Shown: positions 1 through 5,851 of the stretch, in pieces
Position numbering within the stretch: position 1 is the stretch's first letter
How the letters are laid out: every line of letters begins with the position of its first letter
Assembly (NCBI GenBank): GCA_002333205.1
Contig: DDAD01000159.1
Span: 2,200-8,050 of the forward strand
Direction: 5' to 3'
Origin: Pedobacter sp. UBA2067
Lineage (GTDB): Bacteria > Bacteroidota > Bacteroidia > Sphingobacteriales > Sphingobacteriaceae
DNA: 5,851 nt
The notes under the pieces: model-generated
The model's database searches: none
Seen by the model: only the letters and a program-made list of their open reading frames with translations
What the model was told of the DNA's origin: nothing
Made by a program: the position numbers and the translations under genes

Positions 1-761
1 TGTTGAGTAAGAAGGACGCCAAGATCTTCCGTGGTGATGCCTATGGTATGGAGCTACTGGAGGTTGAAGGTCTGCCGAACGGTATGGATGATGTTATCCA
101 TTTCGAGGAGAAAGATGCGCAGCAAACCATGCGTAGAGCAGGGGCTGGTGCAGGAAGAGGCGCCATATCTGGCGCAAACTATCATGGTCACGGCCCTGGG
201 CTTGCAGATGAAACGGAGTGGGTTATTCAATACTTGAAAGAGGTTAATCAGACACTCTGGACGGAATTGCTATCACAGGAATCTGCACCGCTGATCCTTG
301 CCGGAACAGAACAGATTACAGGCTTATACCGCCAGATCTCTAAGTATAATATCGTAGAACAAAGTTTAACTGGAAATTTCGACCACGAAGACAAGAATTC
401 GGTTTATCAGAAAGTCCGTGAGATTGCCGCGCCCTTTTTCAGGGAAAATGTACGTAAGGCATTGAAAACTTACTACGATAATTCAACTACAGAATTGACA
501 TCGTCCATTCCGGAGGATGTAATACCTGCAAGTTTTTACAGCCAGATCTCAGATCTTTTCATCGTGAAAGATGCACACATCTGGGGCACGTTCGACGAAG
601 CCTCTAACGAGTTGGTGATCCATGAAGAGAAACAAGAAGGGGACACCTGCCTGTTGAACAAAGCTGCCATAAAAACGCTTAAGAATGGTGGAGCAGTGCA
701 TGTTCTGGAGCAGGACAAAATGCCTGCAGACAGTAAGATTGCTGCCTTTATGCGATTCTAA
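1..761 (+). CDS. baeRF3-like protein, bacterial homologue of eRF1 (5' partial)
   Basis: The frame is open from the window edge (first whole codon at position 3) to TAA at 759-761, giving 252 visible residues. The TTG at position 3 is probably an internal leucine, because the visible start ('SKKDAKIFRGDAYG') fits the interior of an N-terminal domain. The family runs to about 370 residues, so roughly 115-125 are missing. Visible parts: the end of the N-terminal domain (1-45), a Gly/His-rich linker (47-66, including 'HGHGPG'), a middle segment with 'APLILAGTEQITGLYR' (95-110), and a C-terminal segment ending 'NGGAVHVLEQDKMP' (228-241), which resembles eRF1 domain 3. By homology such proteins are thought to act on the ribosome, but their role is poorly known. 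The assignment rests on remembered family patterns, not a search. The gene stands alone and ends in its own terminator. Confidence 0.75.
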   Translation, partial: LSKKDAKIFRGDAYGMELLEVEGLPNGMDDVIHFEEKDAQQTMRRAGAGAGRGAISGANYHGHGPGLADETEWVIQYLKEVNQTLWTELLSQESAPLILAGTEQITGLYRQISKYNIVEQSLTGNFDHEDKNSVYQKVREIAAPFFRENVRKALKTYYDNSTTELTSSIPEDVIPASFYSQISDLFIVKDAHIWGTFDEASNELVIHEEKQEGDTCLLNKAAIKTLKNGGAVHVLEQDKMPADSKIAAFMRF

Positions 762-791
762 ATTTCAAAGGATGTATTCGCTTAGATAAGT

Positions 792-825
792 AAGCCGGTC
801 AATTTTCTTGACCGGCTTTTATTTT
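792..825 (+). terminator. Intrinsic terminator of the baeRF3-like gene
   Basis: A perfect 11-bp stem pairs AAGCCGGTCAA (792-802) with TTGACCGGCTT (808-818) around a 5-nt loop (TTTTC). The 3' arm runs into TTTTATTTT (817-825), the classic U-tract. It starts 31 nt after the TAA stop at 759-761, so it most simply ends that transcript. Confidence 0.9.
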
Positions 826-850
826 GCCCATACATTTAGCACAGCTCAGC

Positions 851-930
851 CACACCTGACCCACACCTCACGCACACCTGACCCACGCAACATGTGTGTA
901 AGGTGTGTTACAGCTATGTGTCAGGTGTGC
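851..930. repeat. Cluster of 11-bp tandem repeats with inverted copies
   Basis: Three head-to-tail 11-mers occur: CACACCTGACC (851-861), CACACCTCACG (862-872, two mismatches) and CACACCTGACC (873-883). A degenerate unit follows at 884-894. Opposite-strand copies follow: GTAAGGTGTGT (898-908) and GTCAGGTGTGC (920-930), 22 nt apart, with a half-conserved unit at 909-919 keeping the 11-nt step. The copy at 920-930 is an exact inverted match to 872-882, so a long-looped hairpin can form. The unit length is close to one helical turn. Function unknown: it could be a multi-site protein-binding region or a dispersed intergenic repeat element. Confidence 0.75.
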
Positions 931-1028
931 ATCCAGTGTTGTTGATTCTTGAAGTATAATGCAGTATGCAGGCTCAAAGGAGCAGTGTTTTCCGGGAAAG
1001 GATTTCAATTAGCGATATTGGTGTGGGC

Positions 1029-1071
1029 TATAACGAAACGAGCCCTGGTTCATCTTAATGACCAGGGCTCG
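1029..1071 (-). terminator. Hairpin terminator of the mla operon
   Basis: An 11-bp perfect stem pairs CGAGCCCTGGT (1039-1049) with ACCAGGGCTCG (1061-1071) around an 11-nt loop. Read on the minus strand, the stem is followed by TTTCGTTATA (1038-1029), a modest U-rich tail. It begins 3 nt beyond a tandem TAA-TAA (1080-1075) that ends the small lysine-rich gene, which supports its role as the operon's terminator. The tail is weaker than that of the terminator at 792-825. Confidence 0.7.
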
Positions 1072-1077
1072 GGCTTA

Positions 1078-1221
1078 TTACTTTTCTTTCTTGGTAACTT
1101 TTACTTGTTTAGCATCCTTTGAAGAAACGACATCTTTCGGCTCGGTGCCTTTGGCTTTCTTCGTATCTTTTTTTTCTTCGCTTGTGGTAGTGCCTTTTGC
1201 ACCATCTGTTTGCTTTGCCAT
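1078..1221 (-). CDS. Small lysine-rich hypothetical protein (47 aa)
   Basis: An ATG at 1221-1219 opens a 47-codon frame that ends in tandem stops (TAA at 1080-1078, TAA at 1077-1075). The protein begins MAKQTDGAKGTTTSEEKKD and ends QVKVTKKEK. Fourteen of 47 residues are lysine. Thr, Ser, Glu, Asp and Ala make up most of the rest, and there is no hydrophobic stretch, cysteine, signal peptide or membrane segment, so it is probably a disordered soluble polypeptide. An in-frame TAA lies 18 nt upstream of the ATG, so this is the only ATG start. It lies 61 nt after mlaD in a different frame, so it is not a simple read-through tail. The operon terminator follows within a few bases of the stop, which argues that it is in the mla transcript. 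I do not recognise a family. No Shine-Dalgarno site is visible, but the leader is A-rich, as is common in this phylum. Confidence 0.6.
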   Translation of the reverse strand: MAKQTDGAKGTTTSEEKKDTKKAKGTEPKDVVSSKDAKQVKVTKKEK

Positions 1222-1282
1222 AACGATTGCTTGTTTTTATTTTAGAACAACCTGCAAATCGAATGGTTTGGAAAAATGTGCC

Positions 1283-2272
1283 TTACTGTTGTGCTTTGGC
1301 TGCTTTAGCTTCTTCTTTTGCACGTTTTTTAAAGAACCCGCGGAAGAGAAAATTGCTTTGTAAGGCTTCAAGATCTTCATCAAGTTTCTTAGAGCTTGTT
1401 TCCAGATTAGTCATAATGGACCGAACCTGATCAGCAGTTTGTTTATCATTGAGTAATAGACCAGCTGCATTGTCTGACTGGTTTAACTTTGCAGAGGCAG
1501 CATTTAAATTCTGTGTCATCTCAGCGGCTGCACGCGCAGTATGCTGAAGCTCATTTACGGAACGGCTTAACTGCGCAAACACAGCGGTATCTGTAAGAAG
1601 TTTATCTGCAAGTCCACCCTTAGTATTTAAGGTTTTGCTGAACTGATCCAATTCTCTCGCCATACGGTCAGTAGACGCTGTGGTACGCTCCAGATTGCTC
1701 ACGATCTTCCTGAAGTTGTTGGCAATTTTTTCATCAGACAGCAGGGCACCTGCCGAGCCCTTACCTTCTACAAGTCCTCGTGCAAGTGTTTTGAAGTCAC
1801 CAGTGATGTCGACCAGATTCTTGTTATTCACCTGGAAGGTCTTCATTATATCGTCTGTGGAGAGCGTCGTTGCAACTTGCAGACGGTCGCCATCTTCAAT
1901 AAATGGATATTTCGGATCACCACCGTCAATTACGATGATCTTGTTCCCGATTAGTCCATCAGAACTGATGCTCGCTGTAGCGTTCTTGTGAATATACTTG
2001 TGTGCCTCTTCTTCAACGCTAAGAATAACCTGCACCTCTGACTTTCCATAGAACTGTATCTTTTTAATTGTACCCACTTTTACTCCTGAATACCAAACAT
2101 TGTTACCGGCTTTTAATCCTTGAATATCTGAGAATACAACGTTTAAGGTAAAGCTTTTAACAAAGGTTTTACGCTGCCCTCCTAAGGTGAAAATTGCCAA
2201 TACAAAGATCACCAGCCCTACGAATATGAATATCCCTGTGGTGATCTGTTTGCCGTTATCTGATTGTGCCAT
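1283..2272 (-). CDS. mlaD: MlaD-family MCE lipid-transport protein
   Basis: This 329-residue protein is the membrane-anchored substrate-binding subunit of an MCE-type lipid ABC transporter. It has a short cytoplasmic N-terminus, one transmembrane helix (about 12-30, 'GIFIFVGLVIFVLAIFTLG'), then an MCE domain (about 40-117) with the typical 'DIQGLKAGNNVWYSGVKVG' and 'ISSDGLIGNKIIVID' blocks. Residues 118-305 are a helical, probably coiled-coil region with three units spaced exactly 48 residues apart (see separate entry). The tail is basic (310-329, 'FRGFFKKRAKEEAKAAKAQQ'). MCE proteins form hexameric rings, and long helical tails can build a channel across the periplasm; that this one does is inference. 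It is longer than E. coli MlaD (about 183 aa). The ATG lies 4 nt after the mlaF stop, consistent with translational coupling. The mlaD symbol is by family, not proven orthology. Confidence 0.93.
   Translation of the reverse strand: MAQSDNGKQITTGIFIFVGLVIFVLAIFTLGGQRKTFVKSFTLNVVFSDIQGLKAGNNVWYSGVKVGTIKKIQFYGKSEVQVILSVEEEAHKYIHKNATASISSDGLIGNKIIVIDGGDPKYPFIEDGDRLQVATTLSTDDIMKTFQVNNKNLVDITGDFKTLARGLVEGKGSAGALLSDEKIANNFRKIVSNLERTTASTDRMARELDQFSKTLNTKGGLADKLLTDTAVFAQLSRSVNELQHTARAAAEMTQNLNAASAKLNQSDNAAGLLLNDKQTADQVRSIMTNLETSSKKLDEDLEALQSNFLFRGFFKKRAKEEAKAAKAQQ
1358..1762 (-). repeat. Three 48-residue protein repeats encoded in mlaD
   Basis: Within the MlaD-like protein (residues 171-305), the motif L-L-x-D recurs at 177-180 (GALLSD), 225-228 (DKLLTD) and 273-276 (LLLND), exactly 48 residues apart each time. 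Each is preceded by a Gly-containing turn (GKGSAG, TKGGLAD, DNAAG) and followed 12-14 residues later by N-L-E or N-E-L-Q (SNLERT, NELQHT, TNLETS). Between them are long Ala/Leu/Gln-rich helices. The DNA copies are diverged, so this is an old duplication or a structural periodicity, not a recent tandem DNA repeat. Confidence 0.75.
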
Positions 2273-2276
2273 GCTG

Positions 2277-3050
2277 TTATTTTATAAAATTGTAATCGTA
2301 AAAAGGTTTAACCCTCTCGTCATTTGTGTCAAAAACCTCGTCGAAAGTACCTTGCCTTTGGAATTGTCCATCCAGCAGCATGGCTACGCGGTTACCCACC
2401 GCCCTTGCGCAGGTTAAATCATGTGTAATAATTATGGAACTTGTTTTATAGCGTTCCTGTACTTCATTGATCAAGCTGTTAATCTCCAGGCAGGTTATTG
2501 GATCCAATCCTGCCGTAGGCTCATCATACAGCATAATCTTTGGTTGAAGGATCAGGGTGCGTGCGATACCGATCCGCTTACGCTGGCCGCCGGATAACTC
2601 GGAAGGCATCTGATTTATGGCCTGCAAGAGTCCTACAGCATCCAGGGTACCTTCCACAGCACGATTTACTTCCGCTCTGGTGATGCCCTTGCGGTTACGT
2701 ACCAGGGGGAATTCCAGATTTTCCCGTACGGTCATACTATCATATAAAGCACTGTTTTGGAAGGAGAAGCCTACGTCAAGTCGTAAGGCAAGCAATTCCT
2801 TGTAGCTGATTTCATCTACGTTGTTGCCCAACACCTTTACCATTCCGTTGTCTGGCTTCAATAGCCCTATGATGATCTTAATCAACACGGATTTTCCGGT
2901 TCCGGATTTTCCAAGCACAACGAGGTTTTCTCCACGGTAAAGATTTAGATCCACACCTCTAAGCACATGAAAGTTTCCGAACGACTTGGTTAATCCTTTT
3001 ATTTCTATAACCTTTTCCAGGTTAGTATCTGTAATCGGTCTTGATTTCAT
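2277..3050 (-). CDS. mlaF: MlaF-like ABC transporter ATPase
   Basis: This 257-residue ATP-binding subunit powers the MCE lipid transporter at the cytoplasmic face of the inner membrane. All ABC motifs are intact: Walker A GKSGTGKS (47-54), Q-loop glutamine at 98 (FSFQNS), signature LSGGQ (152-156) in 'ELSGGQRKRIGIARTL', Walker B IMLYDE (172-177), D-loop GLD (181-183) and switch histidine 210 (IIITHD). The length is normal for the family. The start is the first ATG after the mlaE stop: mlaE and mlaF share a reading frame, and the mlaE TAA lies 12 nt upstream, which rules out a longer N-terminus. The tight spacing on both sides (9 nt after mlaE, 4 nt before mlaD) indicates co-transcription. Assignment as MlaF, not another ABC ATPase, rests mainly on its position between the permease and the MCE gene. 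Confidence 0.95.
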   Translation of the reverse strand: MKSRPITDTNLEKVIEIKGLTKSFGNFHVLRGVDLNLYRGENLVVLGKSGTGKSVLIKIIIGLLKPDNGMVKVLGNNVDEISYKELLALRLDVGFSFQNSALYDSMTVRENLEFPLVRNRKGITRAEVNRAVEGTLDAVGLLQAINQMPSELSGGQRKRIGIARTLILQPKIMLYDEPTAGLDPITCLEINSLINEVQERYKTSSIIITHDLTCARAVGNRVAMLLDGQFQRQGTFDEVFDTNDERVKPFYDYNFIK

Positions 3051-3059
3051 AACTGCGAA

Positions 3060-3866
3060 TTAGGATCTGAATAAACCAAAGAACTGAACGGAGATCACCT
3101 CCTCAATAAAGATCAGGAACATGGAAACGACCACGGCAGAGTTCGCCGCTTTTCCCACACCTTCTGTGCCCTTGGAGGAATTATATCCCTTGTAGCAGCC
3201 CACAATGCCAATAGTGAATCCAAAAAGGATGGCTTTTACAGTTGATGCGGTAATATCAAGAAATGTAATTTGTTCAAGTGAAGCCTGAAAGAACAGTTTA
3301 GCACTGGTCTCTTCAAACATGGCAACGTTCAGCAAGGCGCCGAGCATACCGATTAATCCGGTATAAAATGTTAGAATTGGAATGGTGATGGTAGCGGCAA
3401 GTACGCGTGTAGCAACCAGGAATTTAAAAGGGTTCGTGGCAGATACTTCCATGGCATCAATTTGCTCTGTTACACGCATGGAGCCAAGTTCTGCACCGAT
3501 ACTGGATCCAACCTTACCGGCAGCAATAAGTCCGGTTAGCAGCGGTGCCAGCGTTCGAAGCAAGGCGATACCGACCAGGGAAGGTAGCCAGGAAGTTGCA
3601 CCAAATTCTGCTAGTGAGGGTCGGGATTGTTTTGTAAATACAACGCCGGTGATGAAACCGGTGGTTGAAATTAGCAGGGCGGAGCGGTATCCTATTTCGA
3701 AGCACTGTCGCAGTAGCTCTTTGCCCTCAAAGGGTGGTAAAAATGCTTCTTTAAAGAACCGGGCAATAAAGCTGTATACCTCAGCCAAGGTGATAAACAT
3801 CCTCAGAAAAATTCCGGGCTTTTTATCAACCTGCTCCGATACTACGGGAGTTTCAGTCTTATCCAT
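3060..3866 (-). CDS. mlaE: MlaE-like permease of the MCE lipid transporter
   Basis: This 268-residue inner-membrane permease is the likely first gene of the operon. It shows the MlaE/YrbE family block 'AAGKVGSSIGAELGSMRV' followed by 'TEQIDAMEV' (115-141). After a polar N-terminus (1-20) and an amphipathic region (about 25-45), the hydrophobic segments are about 62-78, 95-117, 152-184 (probably two helices), 205-225 and 243-266, consistent with the five or so membrane helices of the family. With the ATPase and the MCE ring it would form the complex that extracts or delivers phospholipid in the inner membrane. A TGA lies directly upstream in frame of the ATG at 3866-3864, so the N-terminus cannot be longer from this frame. 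The direction of lipid transport cannot be told from sequence. Confidence 0.94.
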   Translation of the reverse strand: MDKTETPVVSEQVDKKPGIFLRMFITLAEVYSFIARFFKEAFLPPFEGKELLRQCFEIGYRSALLISTTGFITGVVFTKQSRPSLAEFGATSWLPSLVGIALLRTLAPLLTGLIAAGKVGSSIGAELGSMRVTEQIDAMEVSATNPFKFLVATRVLAATITIPILTFYTGLIGMLGALLNVAMFEETSAKLFFQASLEQITFLDITASTVKAILFGFTIGIVGCYKGYNSSKGTEGVGKAANSAVVVSMFLIFIEEVISVQFFGLFRS

Positions 3867-4051
3867 TCAATCAATTTTCTTTATCCTTTACACGCCCTTA
3901 TCAAAGCATGCGCCAAGAATCGGTAAATATATTAACAGTATTGCAAAACATTGTAATTTGAACCTAATAAAGCCTGCCAGCGGGAAAACCCTCCTTAAAA
4001 CTGGTCGGAGTGGCAAAAAAAGTGCATATTGCCCGCTATAAACATCTTCTC
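3867..4051. promoter_or_regulatory. Divergent promoter region between mlaE and pta
   Basis: These 185 bp separate two genes pointing away from each other, so promoters for both should lie here. I see no perfect Bacteroidota promoter (TTTG ... TAnnTTTG). The nearest elements are TATATTTA on the minus strand (3931-3924, one mismatch to the -7 box, 58 nt before mlaE) and TAATTTG on the plus strand (3954-3960, one base short). Neither has a well-spaced TTTG upstream. Short inverted pairs (AGCGGG 3979-3984 with CCCGCT 4032-4037; GGCAA 4012-4016 with TTGCC 4029-4033) are too weak to call an operator. Confidence 0.45.
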
Positions 4052-5851
4052 ATGACTAAGAACATTTTTATAGCTTCCGCAGAACCCTATACCGGAAAAT
4101 CAGTCATCGCCTTCGGCCTAATCAACATGCTTCTTTCAAAAACGCAGAAGGTTGGTTACTTCAAACCAATCATCACGCAGGAAGATGCTGATCATAAAGA
4201 ACAACACATAGAAGCGCTTTTAGATTTCTTTAATTTACCAATTCATTATAATGACACCTTTGCGTTTACCGGCCAGCAGGTATTGCACCAACCGCAAACG
4301 GAAAATAGCAGTGAAATTATTGATACAATTATCAGCAAATACAAAAAGGCGGAAGAAAACTATGAGTTTACCGTAATTGAAGGCAGTGACTTTCTTGGTG
4401 AGGGTACAGCTTTCGAGTTTGAATCTAATGTGCTTATAGCTAAAAACCTGGCAGCTCCGGTACTGATCGTGGTTACAGGTGAACATAAATCTACGGCTCA
4501 GGTGGTAAACACTGCTGTTAACATCTTTAGAAATTTCTCTTCCCGCGATGTACAGGTTTTGGGCATGGTGGTGAATATGGTGAAGCAGGAGCATGTGGAA
4601 GATGTTAAGCAACTGTTGCTGGCACAACTGCCCCCAGGTATCATGTTAACGGTTATTCCGATGGAAAGTGGGCTGCAAAGTCCCACAATGCAGGAGATCA
4701 CCCAGGCGCTGAATGGAAATGTGCTGTTCGGGGAAGAATTAATGTCTAACCAGGTCGATAACTTCGTGACTGGCGCAATGATGCTTCCTAACTTTTTAAA
4801 CCACATCAAGGAAAACGTACTGATCGTAACGCCGGGCGACCGTGGAGATATCATTATTGGTGCATTGCAAGCCAATCAGTCGACGAATTACCCTAAGGTG
4901 GCTGGGATTGTTTTAACGGTAGGCAGTATTCCAGACCAACCGGTGATGAAATTGATAGAAGGTCTGCAGACAGTGATGCCGATCATCAGTGTGCAAACGG
5001 GAACTTTCGAAACCAGCAATGCCATTGGGCATATTCACTCCAGAATTACAAAAGATAATAAAAAGAAGATCCAGCTTGCCATTCAGGTATTTGAAAAATA
5101 CGTCGATCTGAAAGCACTGGATGACAAGATCATCACCTTTACTCCAGAAGGTATCACACCTCATATGTTCCAGTATCAACTGGTTAAAAGAGCGAAAAGC
5201 ATCAAAAAACATATCGTTTTGCCAGAGGGAAATGATGACCGGATATTAAAGGCCGCTGCCAGGATCATGAGTCAGGATCTGGTAGAATTAACCATTCTTG
5301 GAGATCCTACTGAGATAGGACTGTCACTGAAAAGATTAGGTTTGAACCTGGATTTAAGTACCATTCATATTGTAAATCCGAAGACCTCAGAGCACTATGA
5401 CGACTATGTTCAGACACTTTATGAGTTGCGGAAAAACAAAAATGTAAATCTGGAGATGGCTACGGATATGATGACCGATGTTTCTTATTTCGGCACCATG
5501 ATGGTTTATAAAGGCCACGCAGACGGTATGGTATCTGGAGCGGTACATACCACGCAACATACGATCAGGCCAGCTTTGCAGTTTATAAAAACACGCCCGG
5601 GTGTTTCAGTAGTATCGTCTGTATTCTTTATGTGTTTACCAGAGCGCGTTGCCGTGTTTGGTGATTGTGCGGTAAATCCAAATCCGACCGCAACGGAGTT
5701 GGCAGAAATTGCGATTTCTTCTGCAGAAAGCAGTATTCGGTTTGGCATTGAGCCCAGGATCGCGATGCTATCCTATTCATCCGGAAGTTCCGGTGCCGGC
5801 GAAGATGTAGAGCGGGTACGCCAGGCCACAAACATTGTGCGAGAAAGAAGC
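4052..5851 (+). CDS. pta: Phosphate acetyltransferase, long form (3' partial)
   Basis: Pta interconverts acetyl-CoA plus phosphate with acetyl phosphate plus CoA in the cytosol, usually paired with acetate kinase. The frame is open for 600 codons to the last base. The family is about 700 residues, so about 100 are missing. Domains: an N-terminal dethiobiotin-synthetase-like P-loop domain (1-about 215) starting 'NIFIASAEPYTGKS' (4-17) with 'EGSDFLGEG' downstream; a DRTGG-type regulatory domain (about 220-330) with VTGAM (239-243) and PGDRGD (261-266); and the catalytic PTA domain from about 370 with LPEGNDDR (390-397), ADGMVSGA (490-497), DCAVNPNPTA (538-547) and MLSYSSGSSG (572-581). ATG 4052 was chosen because it starts just before the conserved first strand. 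In-frame GTG codons at 4022 and 4010 would add residues outside the family pattern. No Shine-Dalgarno site is visible. The next gene, possibly ackA, lies outside the window. Confidence 0.96.
   Translation, partial: MTKNIFIASAEPYTGKSVIAFGLINMLLSKTQKVGYFKPIITQEDADHKEQHIEALLDFFNLPIHYNDTFAFTGQQVLHQPQTENSSEIIDTIISKYKKAEENYEFTVIEGSDFLGEGTAFEFESNVLIAKNLAAPVLIVVTGEHKSTAQVVNTAVNIFRNFSSRDVQVLGMVVNMVKQEHVEDVKQLLLAQLPPGIMLTVIPMESGLQSPTMQEITQALNGNVLFGEELMSNQVDNFVTGAMMLPNFLNHIKENVLIVTPGDRGDIIIGALQANQSTNYPKVAGIVLTVGSIPDQPVMKLIEGLQTVMPIISVQTGTFETSNAIGHIHSRITKDNKKKIQLAIQVFEKYVDLKALDDKIITFTPEGITPHMFQYQLVKRAKSIKKHIVLPEGNDDRILKAAARIMSQDLVELTILGDPTEIGLSLKRLGLNLDLSTIHIVNPKTSEHYDDYVQTLYELRKNKNVNLEMATDMMTDVSYFGTMMVYKGHADGMVSGAVHTTQHTIRPALQFIKTRPGVSVVSSVFFMCLPERVAVFGDCAVNPNPTATELAEIAISSAESSIRFGIEPRIAMLSYSSGSSGAGEDVERVRQATNIVRERS

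Larger units (their letters stand above)
762..1077. other. Convergent intergenic region (316 bp)
   Basis: This gap lies between the 3' end of the plus-strand baeRF3-like gene and the 3' end of the minus-strand mla operon. It holds two terminator hairpins, one near each end, and the 11-bp repeat cluster at 851-930. Between about 931 and 1028 I see no gene, promoter or structure I can support. A 30-codon ATG-to-TAA frame at 966-1058 ends inside the second hairpin and is probably chance. Confidence 0.8.

Noticed and set aside
851..930. Possible CRISPR array
   Set aside because: Units are only 11 bp, directly adjacent with no spacers, and partly on opposite strands. No cas gene is nearby.
966..1058. 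30-codon plus-strand frame with ATG and TAA
   Set aside because: Its end falls inside the hairpin at 1039-1071, composition is unremarkable and there is no promoter or partner gene. Such a length is expected by chance.
1040..1071. Second hairpin as a plus-strand terminator
   Set aside because: On the plus strand the stem is followed by GGGCTTATTAC without a U-tract, and the plus-strand gene already has a strong terminator. The minus-strand reading fits better.
1058..1363. 101-codon plus-strand frame rich in Phe, Ser and Cys
   Set aside because: It lies antisense to the lysine-rich small gene and the mlaD 3' end. The Phe-rich content is the complement of Lys-rich codons, so it is a shadow.
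3382..4041. 219-codon plus-strand frame running up to pta
   Set aside because: Most of it is antisense to the clearly real MlaE permease, and the product has no recognisable domain.
4010..4052. Earlier GTG starts for pta (4010, 4022)
   Set aside because: They would add 10-14 residues ahead of the conserved first strand, while an ATG at 4052 sits at the expected N-terminus.
4235..4875. Minus-strand frames of 130 and 125 codons
   Set aside because: They are antisense to the well-conserved N-terminal half of Pta, overlap each other and resemble no family.

Overview
The window looks like chromosomal DNA from a member of the Bacteroidota, most likely the Sphingobacteriaceae (Pedobacter or Mucilaginibacter-like). 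This is judged from the protein sequences, from the absence of clear Shine-Dalgarno sites before the genes, and from the mlaE-mlaF-mlaD arrangement. The genus is an inference. I see no insertion sequence, phage gene, CRISPR array, tRNA or rRNA.

Layout, left to right. (1) Positions 1-761, plus strand: the 3' two-thirds of a gene for a bacterial homologue of archaeo-eukaryotic release factor eRF1 (baeRF3-like), cut by the window edge and followed by a strong intrinsic terminator. (2) Positions 762-1077: a convergent intergenic stretch holding that terminator, a cluster of 11-bp tandem and inverted repeats (851-930), and a second hairpin ending the opposite-strand operon. (3) Positions 1078-3866, minus strand: an operon read right to left, MlaE-like permease, MlaF-like ATPase, MlaD-like MCE protein, then a 47-residue lysine-rich small gene. 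Gaps between the three transporter genes are 9 and 4 nt. The small gene follows 61 nt after mlaD and sits directly before the terminator. (4) Positions 3867-4051: a divergent intergenic region that should carry promoters for both directions. (5) Positions 4052-5851, plus strand: phosphate acetyltransferase (pta) of the long type, 600 codons open to the window end with roughly the last 100 residues missing.

The three minus-strand genes make the inner-membrane core of an MCE lipid transporter: permease, ATPase and a membrane-anchored substrate-binding subunit that faces the periplasm. It should move phospholipid between the two membranes. Pta makes acetyl phosphate from acetyl-CoA and is functionally separate. 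Most of the window is ordinary housekeeping content. The points most worth a second look are the unannotated small lysine-rich gene, the 11-bp repeat cluster, and an exact 48-residue periodicity in the C-terminal half of the MlaD-like protein. I did not find convincing evidence of a new multi-gene system.
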